Shown here: positions 14,088 to 24,184 of the stretch, in pieces
Position numbering within the stretch: the first letter of the stretch is position 1
Layout: the number at the start of each line of letters is the position of its first letter
NCBI GenBank assembly: GCA_020465985.1
Contig: JAANYP010007543.1
Coordinates: 124,001-188,000 of the forward strand
Direction of reading: 5' to 3'
Source of the DNA: Centrapalus pauciflorus
Lineage: Eukaryota; Streptophyta; Magnoliopsida; Asterales; Asteraceae
Length of the DNA stretch: 64,000 nucleotides
Notes under the pieces: model-generated
Told to the model about the DNA's origin: nothing
What the model saw: the letters and a program-made list of their open reading frames with translations, nothing else
Database searches by the model: none
Position numbers and translations under genes: made by a program

Positions 14088-14829
14088 TAAATTTAATAAA
14101 CTATAGAAAATAGAAAAGAATTATTTAATTATTTATGTTGGTTCATAAATGATATAGATATTTTTAGTCTTAATTAATTTTAATTTACTATAATCAAAGT
14201 GTAAACCAATCAAAATTAATATTTAAAGATGTAAGAAATAATATATTGTATTTATATTATATATATATATATATTAATCATTATAGATATTAGAAATAAC
14301 GAATTATATTTATCTTTTAGTTTATTTTATTTAAAATAACATATTTTTTTATGTTAATACGTTTGATTTAAATTTAGTATTTTATTTTTTTAATTTTAAT
14401 ATTTTGTTATGCCAATACGTTTTGATTTCAATATAGTATTTTAATCTTATTGATTTACAAGTTCATAAATTAATATGTATTATTCGTTTTCACTTAAATA
14501 ATTTAATTTTCATTTAAGTGTCAACGTAGCATAATTCTAAATTAAAACAAATAAAATAATAAATTGAAATCAAAACGTACTGGCATAACAAAATATTTAA
14601 ATCTAAACACATAAAATAATAAATTTAAGTAAAAGCATATTTTCGTAAGTGCGTAACAAAATATTTAAATCAAAAATAATAAATTAGCAAACTTAAATCA
14701 AAACGTAATGAATTACTAAATTTAAATTGAAATTTACACAAATTCAAAAAAGTAATGAAATAGTTTGATGGAAAAGTATAAATAATAAAATTATACAAAT
14801 AGTTTAACTAATAAAATATAAATAAATAA
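14088..14829. repeat. AT-rich region with internal palindrome
   Basis: Inverted arms at about 14,333-14,450 and 14,540-14,690 share blocks such as GTTATGCCAATACGTTTTGA, meeting near 14,490. It is probably another decayed foldback. No gene. Confidence 0.5.
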
Positions 14830-15127
14830 TGAAGAATTTCATATATATCATTGTAAACTTTCAATATTACGCATATATCCTTGCAAAATTTCTTACTACG
14901 TATATATCCTTCTAATTATTTAAATCTCACGTATATATCCAAATGACTATTTTAAATTTTTTTTATTTTTTAAAAAACTTTTGAATACCTAAACTACCAT
15001 CTTAAATCCCAACAAAAATAAATTAGAAAAATAAAGAAATATCATCTTCTAAGTTAATTCAATAATTAATTAATTCGAAAATGATATTTAATATTTTTTT
15101 AAATGATGTAATTTATTTAAAATAGTC

Positions 15128-15186
<59 letters not shown>

Positions 15187-15252
15187 GTTTAAAAGTTTAG
15201 AAGGATATATATGTATTTGTAAGGATATATGCGTAATATTAAAAGTTTAAGG

Positions 15253-15310
<58 letters not shown>

Positions 15311-15444
15311 CTATATATATCTATATGTATATATACATATATATGTACATATATACATATATACGTACATATATACATATATACGTACATATATACATAT
15401 ATACGTACATATATACATATATACGTACATATATACATATATAC

Positions 15445-15515
<71 letters not shown>

Positions 15516-15602
15516 GTTTAAAAGTTTAGAAGGATATATATGTATTTGTAAGGATATATGCGTAATATTAAAAGTTTATAAGGATATAAATGAAATTCTC
15601 CC
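14830..15602. mobile_element. Foldback MITE with TA and 20-bp arrays
   Basis: Ends TGAAGAATTTCATATATATC and, inverted, GGGAGAATTTCAT are followed by matching CGCATATATCCTT blocks. The 9-bp duplication AATAAATAA (14,821-14,829 and 15,603-15,611) fits a MULE-type insertion, though it is low complexity. A segment of about 75 bp (GAGGTTTAAAAGTTTAGAAG...) occurs twice, at about 15,183 and 15,513. Between the copies are TA runs and a 20-bp tandem (ACATATATACATATATACGT, about 15,340-15,450). Apparent ORFs on both strands reflect the repeat. Confidence 0.65.
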
Positions 15603-15613
15603 AATAAATAAAA

Positions 15614-15922
15614 TGTTAGACATATTTATTTCAATTTCTAGTTAATATCTTTAGTTTTTAATAATTTAATTTCTAGTTATGTATTTGTTTTTGTTATGTT
15701 TAAAGTTCAAGGACCTGTTATGTAATTTTCCCAAAGTCTCTTTGGTTATAAAAACCAAAAGAGATGGAGGTTTTGTTGTTGTTGAAGAAAGAAATATTGC
15801 AGTGATATATTCTTTAGAGCATTTCATCTTCTTCACCCAATAGAGTATTTTTCATTGATAAATCTGTTTGAGTGTTACTCTATATGCCATGGTTGTGTAA
15901 TATCTGGGAAATCAAGCTTTCA
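15614..15922 (+). repeat. 5' LTR, 309 bp
   Basis: It begins TGTTAGACATATTT and ends AAGCTTTCA, directly before the PBS. It matches the 3' LTR without indels. Differences seen are one T/G near position 46, one T/C in the TTCTTTAGAG block and one A/G near the 3' end. A TATA-like sequence lies in GGTTATAAAAACC. Confidence 0.95.
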
Positions 15923-15924
15923 TT

Positions 15925-15936
15925 TGGTATCAGAGC
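15925..15936 (+). other. Primer binding site (tRNA-iMet type)
   Basis: TGGTATCAGAGC lies two bases after the 5' LTR, complementary to initiator tRNA-Met as in most plant copia and gypsy elements. Confidence 0.9.
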
Positions 15937-16493
15937 TTGGAATTGGATTTCAACTTGGAGCTGTGTTCAAAAAAAACGTAACCTGCTTTTCATCTCCTTC
16001 TTCCCAAAAAGGTCCAAATCTCTGATCTTTTGCTTAAATATCATTTGTATGTTGTTATTAATCATCAAGAATATGTTTATTGTGAAAAACAACATCCTTT
16101 TCATGGAGTAAATGAATTATTTTTGTTGAACCCATCTGTTCGTGACTGAGGCGTACTGTACCAAAGAAATTGACCAAAAATTTCAAAATTTTTGTGTCAA
16201 ACAAATTTATTTGCACCGAAATGGAAATACTTGTGCCATATATCTGCTATATTTGAGAATTAAACTTTGTATTTTGTGAAAAACTATGAAAATCTTGGAA
16301 TCTTGAATATACCGAAACCACAAAGGTTTCAGTACGTCTCTGTATTTGGAAAAAAGTTTCAGTCTTGAAAACAAGTGCAGAAAGTAGCAAAAAGGGTTTC
16401 CTCTTTAAAGGTTTCGGTAGTATTTCAAGATCTCGGTAGGTACAAGGTTTCGGTATATATAAGAAAGGTTTCAGCAACAAATACCGGCTTCAG

Positions 16494-16784
16494 CTGTGGA
16501 TGCGAACACAACTGCGTGACTATGGTTACTTGCTATCCAGAATCCCTATCTACTGTGACTCCCGAAGTGCCATCGCGATTTCTTGCAATCCAGTTCAACA
16601 CACTCGCACAAAGCACATAGACATCAGGTACCATTTCATCAAAGATCATGTAGAAAAAGGTACAGTTGAACTCTATTTTGTTCGATCGGAGGATCAATTA
16701 GCTGACATTTTCACCAAGGCCTTGGACGATTCTCGGTTTCAAACCTTGGTTGCAAAATTAGGCATGTTGAATAATCCGGCTTAG
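16494..16784 (+). pseudogene. Copia pol fragment: C-terminal half of RNase H
   Basis: Homology begins abruptly at LWMRTQLRDYG (16,494) and runs to the natural pol stop. Visible hallmarks are IYCDSRSAIAI, with a catalytic Asp; NPVQHTRTKHIDIRYHFI; and EDQLADIFTKAL. The upstream parts of pol and all of gag are missing. The 5' break lies next to GTTTCGGTA-type repeats, which recur after pol, so a repeat-mediated deletion is possible. Alone the fragment is not functional. Confidence 0.9.
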
Positions 16785-16941
16785 ATTTATCTAATTTATC
16801 GAACAAAATTTAGTACAACTCTATCTTTGTCTACATCTGTCTTTGATGAAATAAATTTTTTTTATTGTCTATATCACTAAGTTTTTATCTGAAATAATGA
16901 CATTGTTTGAGTAATTGGTATTTGTATCTGTTTGAGATTTT

Positions 16942-16956
16942 GAGGGGGAGAGAAAT
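16942..16956 (+). other. Internal polypurine tract after pol
   Basis: GAGGGGGAGAGAAA follows the pol stop by about 160 bp. In simple copia elements a tract like this would prime plus-strand synthesis just before the 3' LTR. Here the element continues for another 6 kb to a second tract before the 3' LTR. Confidence 0.6.
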
Positions 16957-17846
16957 CCAATCGTTGTTATCACTTTAAAGTTTAGTTGTTATCATTTTTC
17001 ATTTTTTATCAGAAAACATCAAAAAGATTTTTATTTATTATAGTTTAATATTTATTTTTCTTCTTTTCAATTTTTATCTGAAAACTTCAAAAAGATTTTA
17101 TTTTATTGTTTTTGGTTTTCTTTATTTCTTTTATTTTATCTTTAGTTTTTATCAGAAAAACTTCAAAAATATTTTATTTAGTTTAATTTTTATTTCTTTT
17201 TTTTTTTAGAAAACCTCAAAAATATTTTCATTTCTTTAGTTTATAGTTTTTATCTTTAACTTTTTCACAAAATCTCAAAAAGATTTGTATTTTTAATTTT
17301 TATCAGAAAACTTTAAAAAGATTTTCATCAAGTTCATTTAAGTTTATTTTATTTCATCAAATTTCAGAAAAAGAAAAAAAACAAAAAAGTGTTAATTTAT
17401 TTGTTTTATTTTTGTTTTTGGTTAAAATATCAAAATTGCCAAAATTTTTGAACTTGTTTAAATAGAAAAAGGGGGGGGCCGGTTTGTTTGCTTCATCTTC
17501 TTCCCCCCTCCTTCCCAAAAACCGAACCCCCCCCCCCCCCTTCCCTAGAGTTCTCTCTTCATCTTCTTCTTCAAGCTCTCATAAGATTTGTTTTTTTCTA
17601 TCTCTATTTCTTGTATTTCTTCTTTGTTTCTTGTTTATATATATGTATTTGTCATTCTCGTATGTATATATTTTTTTGGGTATCCGAGACCCCCTTTGTC
17701 ACTGTGTCTTTATCGATTCCTTCCATGCTGAGTTGTGTAGACTGATTAATATTAGTATAATTGATGTATTGAGTGTGAAGATCTGTTTATTTTCTGATTT
17801 CTACCGAAATGTATGAGATTTATTACTCAAAAAATGCAAAGAAGTT

Positions 17847-18622
17847 GTTTCGGATATGGGTTCACCGAAACCTAGGGTTTCGGTACCCCTTCAAATGGTT
17901 TCGGTAACCCCCTTTTTGATTTCAAATTGGTACCGATAAGTCACACGGTTTCGGTAGTTTAGATCTACCTAGGGTTTCGGTATTGTTAATTCTTAAATGG
18001 TTTTGGTATTTTGGTTCTTAAATGGTTTCGGTAGTTTAGATGTAAAATGTTTTTGGTAGTTTAGAGTTTGGTTCTTATATGGTTTCGGTAAATTAATTCT
18101 TTCAAGGGTTTCGGTTAGATTAATTCTTCCTTGGTTTCTGTAGTGTTAATTCTTCCTTAGTTTCGATATTTTGTTTCTTAATTAGTTTCGGTAGCTTAAT
18201 TCTAAAAGGTTTCGGTAGCTTAACTCTAACCTGGTTTCGGTAGTATAAATTTCAAGGTTTCAGTAGTTTAAATTTCAAGGTTTCGGTAGTTTAAATTCCT
18301 GGTTCGGTAGTTTCAATTTCAAGGTTTCGGTAGTTTAAATTTCAAGGTTTCGGTAGTTCAAATAAATCAAGGTTTCGGCTGTCTGAATCTTACATGGTTT
18401 CGGTATACTCCATTAACCTAGTTTCGGTATTTTAATTTTTCTATGGTTTCTGTAGATTGAATTCTAATGGTTTTGGTATTTTTGGTTTCACCATGGTTTC
18501 GGTATTGGTAATTTCAGTCTATTGTTTCAGTAGTTTGGCTCCATGGTCTCGATAATCTGTGTTAATTGGTTTCGATGCCTGCTACTGTTTCAGATAATGG
18601 TCTCTGTACATGGTTTCGGTAG
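17847..18622 (+). repeat. GTTTCGGTA minisatellite
   Basis: About sixteen exact GTTTCGGTA units, with many variants, are spaced roughly 20-50 bp apart, some in a clean 22-bp period (AAGGTTTCGGTAGTTTAAAT). A smaller cluster occurs at about 16,310-16,470, before the RNase H fragment. The region is non-coding. Confidence 0.85.
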
Positions 18623-19250
18623 TTTCATTTTTTTGTTTGTTTGTTTTCTTTTTTTTATTTTTGTTCATTTTTCGTTGAAACTGTTTTTGGTTATTTATTT
18701 TTTTATTATTTATTATTATTTTGTTTGGAATTTTATTTTGTTTTACTTATTCTTATTTTTTTTATTTTTTTTAAAATTTTTTTTATGTTTTATGTTTTAT
18801 GTTTTATTTTATTTCTTAATTTTTAATTTTTAGTTTTAGTTTTTTTTTTCTCTTCTCTTTAGTTTTTAAGTTTAGTTCAAATCTTTTTCCTTGTATCTTA
18901 TCTAAATTTTTTTTGTTTGTTTTGTTCTCTTTATTATCTTTATTCTATAATCCTTTTCCTTTATTTTTTTCTATATTTATTTATGTTTCTTTTCTTTCTT
19001 TCATTTTCTTTCTTTTCTTTTTCTTCCATTCTTATTTTCTTTGTCTCCTTCTTAATTTTAAAATGTCGAATTGTGATTTATTGCTATTTATCTTTGTTTG
19101 TGTTTTCATATTTTTCATGGGATAAAGTTAGTTTAAGACGCTCGAACTGTTTCATCCGTAGTTATCTAACTCCTTATCCCTTATCTACTAACTGTCATTT
19201 GTATCTATTCTGTTTGTTAACCAATTCTTATTCTTTTCAACATAATTCAA
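18623..19250 (+). other. T-rich leader before the extra ORF
   Basis: This strongly pyrimidine-rich stretch inside the LTR element separates the minisatellite from the extra ORF. Hydrophobic short ORFs here (Phe/Leu-rich) are products of the T-rich composition. No gene. Confidence 0.6.
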
Positions 19251-22200
19251 ATGGCTGCTCAAGCATATCAGTTGTTGGACTCCGATCTTTGGGTCTCCCA
19301 TTTAGCAAACAACTGGAAGTTAGACCCCGAGTCTTTCTTCAAAGTCAAAAATGTTGTTTATGACATCATTCAGGGCCACCGGATCAATTATGCTTTAACT
19401 GCTGCTGAATCTGTTCCGAAAATCTATCTTCAGCAGTTCTGGCATTATTTGGAAATTATTACTCTAAATGACGAAGATTTATTTCAAACCAAGATCGACA
19501 ATCTGACTGTTACACTTTCCCTTTCCATGCTGCGCAACATCTTGCGGCTTCCCACTGAAAATGCAATCCAAGGCAAACTCGATTTTGATCCTCTGGTGGA
19601 AGTCGATACGTTATGTACAGACATTCTTAGCATGGGATATCATGGTCCTTTATCAAGAATCTCTCAATTCAAAACCAAAGGTCTTCAGGGTCTATGGTTC
19701 GTCATCTGGAATATCCTGACCAAGTGCATGACAGGGAAAACATCTGGCCATGACGCTGGAAGTGTGGCTACGCTTCGAATGTTTCACTCGTTTGTATTTG
19801 ATCGTCATTTTGACTACGGTAACTTTGTCTGGGAAGAAATCAGTGAATATATTCAAGATAAAGCTAATGACAAAAAGAAGAAAAGATTCATTCCTTTCCA
19901 AAGATTCTTCCAACTCTTTGTCAGATATTTCATGGACACACATCCAAGGATTATTTTCCCAAGACTCAAGAATCCGATATATCCCGTCTACTCCTTGGGA
20001 TTTCTGAAGCCACATCCCGTTCAACAAGGCATAGTGATTCGTCCTCTCCTGCAAGAACTCTTAGCGCATGCTAATCAATCGAGCACTCGTGTAAGAGAAT
20101 ATCTAGGCCTTAATTATCCAGCTATGGTTGCCCCAGCACCGGGACAGCCTTCCCAAGCTGGTAGGAGTGAGAATTCTGTGAGTTCTGAGGGTGCAGGGGG
20201 AGATGATGGTTCTGATAGTTCTGAAAGTGCTGAGGAAGTCAGGATGGAAGTCGAGAGCGTAGGAGTAGCTGAGGGAGTCAGTCTGGACGTAGAGAGAGTA
20301 GAGGGAGCTGAGGGAGCCGGGATGGAAATAGAAAGAGTAGAAGTAATTGAGGGAGCCAGGCTGGAAGTTACACCTGAAGAAGAAGCAGTTGTTGCACCGT
20401 CACAAATACAGCAACTAGCTACAAAGCCAAGACGGACCATCAGATCAAAGAAAGCTCATGATATTCCCGCACCTGGTCCATCCCCGAATATGGAGTCCCT
20501 ACCAGTGCACACAGCAGAAGATCCATCACATCCTATCGCTGAACATATTCCTTTTGATATCCCAACTTCTGAAGGAGCGGTAGAAGACTTAACTGCAGCA
20601 GAGATACTCTTTGAAACTGAGCGTGAGGCTATGATGGACTTTGTGCTTCCGAGTCCGAGAGACAATCAATTCGAGAGCGCCGAGAGGTTAGAGAGTGCGG
20701 AGGGTGAACCCCAACCAAGTCAAATCCGGGCAAGTCAGTCTAAGGCCATTAGCCCAATGGCCGAATGCACACCCCATCCTAGCCACTCACTGGTCTCTCA
20801 ACAGACCAGTGTTTCAATTGCGCACGGGGAAATTCCACATATGCCACCACTGTCTCATTTGGAGACAGGAGGTGTTGAAATCCGACGATCCCCGCCCCGA
20901 TCGTCACCGTCTTTGATGAGCACGCTTAGTCCCACACGTCATTATACACACTTTAGGACACCTGCTGCATCATCTGATGTCTTTGTGACATCTGGAACTT
21001 CCGGATCTGCTCACACCACAAGTGTGGCGGAAATGATGGAAGGAATTCCAGCCACAGCTAACGTTATGCCAACTGTGACAGCTGGACACCCAGGTACTAC
21101 AACTGAGGTGGAAACGGGGGATCTACGTGAGCCGGGTTACACGAGCAGACCTGGATGCTCTAAAGGCATACCAGGAGGAGCAGTTTGGGTCTATTCTTCG
21201 TCTTCTGAAGGGTAAGGATCCAACCTCCTCCTCGGTGCCGCCTCCAGGACAGGTTCCTCCTTCTCCCGTACCAGTCCACAGTGATGATCTTGTCACGAAA
21301 GACGATCTGAGAGCCTTCCGTGCAGAAATCTCCACTCTTATCAGTTCTCAAGTCGAGGCGGCTATAGTTTCACTGGTTCAACTGTACTCATCGCTGGAAT
21401 CAAAGTTTAAAGAGTTACAGTCCCAGTTATCCGTCATGCAACAGAGTTTGGCTAGCCTGGAACAATCTTGCAGGCCCGCTGCCCAAGGACTTAAACGTCG
21501 TCATGATGACCCTGAGGATGAGGGTCCTCCTGAGGGAGAGAAAAGGCAGCGGGTATCCACACCTTCTGAGGCTGCCATAGTAAGTGAAAGGCAAATTTCA
21601 GCTGTCATAGGGGAAGATCAGAGTTCAGAGGGTTTAGAAAAGGTCACAGAGTCTGAAGCTCACAACATTCAAGATATGTCTCGTGCTATGATATTTTTGA
21701 GCCATCTGAATCGTCTCTGAATCCATCCGGTCATGATATTATTGAAATATTCTCAGATGACTCCGATGATGATCTCCTGATTCCCAAAGAAGAAATTCCA
21801 TCTGAAAAACCAACTGAATCCATGACTTCTCCCATTCCATCTGTGAACCGTGCCACAACAGTCGATGTCTTTGAAGAAAGAATCATCTGAACAAAACTTA
21901 AGTCAGGAAGGATTAGAGAATTCTTTGTTTCATCAGAGGTAGGACATTCTTCTTCAGCTCCAACCTTCACTGAAGAACAACTTGCTGAAAAAGAAGCAGA
22001 ATGGGTTGATGCATTGGTCGATGGGGGTCTCTTTGATTCAGAAAAGGAAAAATGGAGAGCCATGACAGTTGAAAAGGCCCATGAATACCTTCGCGTTTCT
22101 CCAGAGCCTACTGAACGTACAAATCAGGCTGAAAGAAAGAGACACAAGAAGAGAGAGAGAAAGAAGTACATCAAAAAGATGTATGATGAAAATCTTCTCT

Positions 22201-22993
22201 ATCCATTCCTTAAACATCATTTAGACTTTATGTTCTCTAAGGAATTGGTTGGGAAGATCTCTAAAAGGTGGCTAGGCTCGATGAACGTCCAAGGTCTGAG
22301 CAAATGGAGTATGAAGTCGTGATGCTTCGTTATCCTCAAGAAATACAAAGAGTCAAGTCTAATGTTCGAATTAAAAAGATCAAAGATATTCATGCCATTT
22401 CCAAAATCTGGTCTCCATCATTTACTGTTGTCCGAGAAAACGATGATGTGTCTATGTTTGGTGAGCCAGATCTGGATAATCTTGAATTCGACGATCTTGA
22501 GTGGTTGTTTCTTCGTCTAAAAAAGGCAAGGCCAAGTAAGCCACGCATTTGTGCTATAATGGCGATTCTCCGATGTATGCGTCACATCTCCGTGTCCATG
22601 ATAGTCAAAGATTTCCAAATGGCAGTAGGAAACCTGAGTAGTCGTGTAGGTCTGGCAGCTCCTCGATATGAGTTTCCACAAATTCACCAACACCCTCAAT
22701 TTAAGGTTCTTCTAAAGCCTGAACATGGAGTTGTGTTCTGCAACATCAAGAATGAAAAGTGCTTCATGAGATTCGAAGAAATAGCTGCCTTTTCAGATGG
22801 AACATTGAGACTGATCAGAAGTGGCCTTCATGAACATCTTGAACAAGACAGTAGATTGACTTCCTCACTTCGTCTTCCTCTTGAAGAAAACAATGAGATA
22901 AGGAGAGGTATTGAGCTGATTGACGATCGTTTAACCCTCCGAGAATACATTAGACGATTTGAGGTCTATCTTCAGCTAAGGCAAGACATGTGA
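19251..22993 (+). pseudogene. Retrotransposon extra ORF downstream of pol, decayed
   Basis: A long reading frame starts at 19,251 and is open for 654 codons to 21,215. It then continues by homology-like composition in another frame (21,127-21,720), returns to the first frame (to 22,322) and finally shifts again (22,268-22,993). Probable breaks are an extra base in the G run at 21,116-21,120, a shift in the T run near 21,691, a TGA near 21,888, and a shift near 22,265. The N-terminal 250 residues form a compact domain (AAESVPKIYLQQFWHYLEI, then KCMTGKTSGHD) of a type I associate with Asteraceae retrotransposons. Then follow an acidic Ser/Glu/Pro-rich linker and a predicted coiled coil (about 21,290-21,470). 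The position after pol is that of the env-like ORF of some copia lineages. Function unknown; no membrane segment is obvious in the first domain. Confidence 0.75.
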
Positions 22994-23020
22994 AGTTTTT
23001 GAAGTGTTAGCTAGAATTGA

Positions 23021-23033
23021 AATAGGGGGAGAA
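23021..23033 (+). other. Terminal polypurine tract
   Basis: AATAGGGGGAGAA directly precedes the 3' LTR and is the expected plus-strand primer site. Confidence 0.85.
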
Positions 23034-23034
23034 T

Positions 23035-23343
23035 TGTTAGACATATTTATTTCAATTTCTAGTTAATATCTTTAGTTTGTAATAATTTAATTTCTAGTTA
23101 TGTATTTGTTTTTGTTATGTTTAAAGTTCAAGGACCTGTTATGTAATTTTCCCAAAGTCTCTTTGGTTATAAAAACCAAAAGAGATGGAGGTTTTGTTGT
23201 TGTTGAAGAAAGAAATATTGCAGTGATATATTCTCTAGAGCATTTCATCTTCTTCACCCAATAGAGTATTTTTCATTGATAAATCTGTTTGAGTGTTACT
23301 CTATATGCCATGGTTGTGTGATATCTGGGAAATCAAGCTTTCA
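23035..23343 (+). repeat. 3' LTR, 309 bp
   Basis: Same length as the 5' LTR and about 99% identical by eye; ends TTTCA and is followed by the TSD copy TAAAA. Confidence 0.95.
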
Positions 23344-23348
23344 TAAAA

Positions 23349-23796
23349 CTTTAATAAATAAATTGAATACATAAAAAGATGCATAACTTAACTAATTTAG
23401 TATATAAAAAATATTTTTTAGTAAAGAAATATAGATTTATTTTACAAACTAAATAGGTATAATTAATAGTAATAATAATGAGAATAATAATAATAATATA
23501 ATTAATAATGAATCAAATCGTAATTTATTAAATTAATATTTCAAATATAAAACCGAAAATGAAAAATTAAGAACAGGGACCAAAATTGAAATTACCAAAC
23601 TTGTAATTGAAAGAAGGGTAAAATCATCATTTTTAAAAATTTTAAAAATAGAAGGACCAATTCTGCAAGTAAAAAGTGGTTTAATGGACCGAGACTGCAA
23701 CTTTGGAAGTTGAGGGACCGTTTCCATAATTTTGAACAAACCACAGGGACCATTTCTGTAATTTACTCTTATTATATTATACATGTTTATAAATAT
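23349..23796. repeat. MULE-type right terminus, isolated
   Basis: About 23,570-23,769 is a terminal fragment with GTCCCT-rich blocks, ending (read inward) GAGTAAATTACAGAAATGGT. It is closely similar to 13,880-14,087. The matching left end is not present. The rest is AT-rich without genes. Confidence 0.6.
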
Positions 23797-23805
23797 TTGT
23801 TTTTA

Positions 23806-24000
23806 GAGTAAATTACATAAATGGTCCCTGTGGTTTGTATGGAATTATGGATTTAGTCCCTAAAAGAATTTAATTACACCAAGCATCCCTACTTTTGCAA
23901 ACCATGCACACCAGTAGTCCCTCGGTTGGACGGACGTTAAATGTCGACGTTAGTGTCCAGATTGCTAGGGGTATTTTGGTCATTTCCCTACTCTCTCTCT
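23806..24000 (+). repeat. Left MULE TIR, 195 bp
   Basis: It begins GAGTAAATTACATAAATGG and ends in a CT run. It pairs with 27,777-27,971; the only difference noted is G versus T in the GCTAG(G/T)GGTATT block. In MuDR-type elements such TIRs carry the promoters of both genes. Confidence 0.95.
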
Positions 24001-24184
24001 TACAGTTAACTCTTGCCGCCAATATTAATTACCCATCATTTCATTTATCGTCCTTTTATGTAATATATGATGACACTTCGTTTCCCTTACTGATCTTTTT
24101 CTTCTACCTCTATAACCCTAAAAGATTGAAGCTTAGAAGTTTTTAAGATAACATTGAAGCTGAGAAGATTGAAGATAACATCAA

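Larger units (their letters stand above)
15614..23343 (+). mobile_element. Copia-type LTR retrotransposon, non-autonomous, 7.73 kb
   Basis: Both LTRs, PBS, PPT and an exact 5-bp duplication TAAAA (15,609-15,613 and 23,344-23,348) are present. The interior has only the end of copia RNase H (16,494-16,784), an internal purine tract, a GTTTCGGTA minisatellite, a long T-rich stretch and a decayed extra ORF (19,251-22,993). Gag, protease, integrase and reverse transcriptase are gone, so any movement needed proteins from elsewhere. The LTRs differ at 3 of 309 positions by eye, which indicates a recent insertion. Confidence 0.92.

Noticed and set aside
15229..15645. 138-residue Tyr-Ile-rich ORF
   Set aside because: Translation of TA and 20-bp AT repeats inside a foldback MITE.
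18543..19125. Phe/Leu-rich membrane-like ORFs
   Set aside because: Product of a T-rich tract inside the LTR element; no conserved feature.
19692..20665. Minus-strand ORFs of 69-120 codons
   Set aside because: Antisense shadows of the 654-codon extra ORF.
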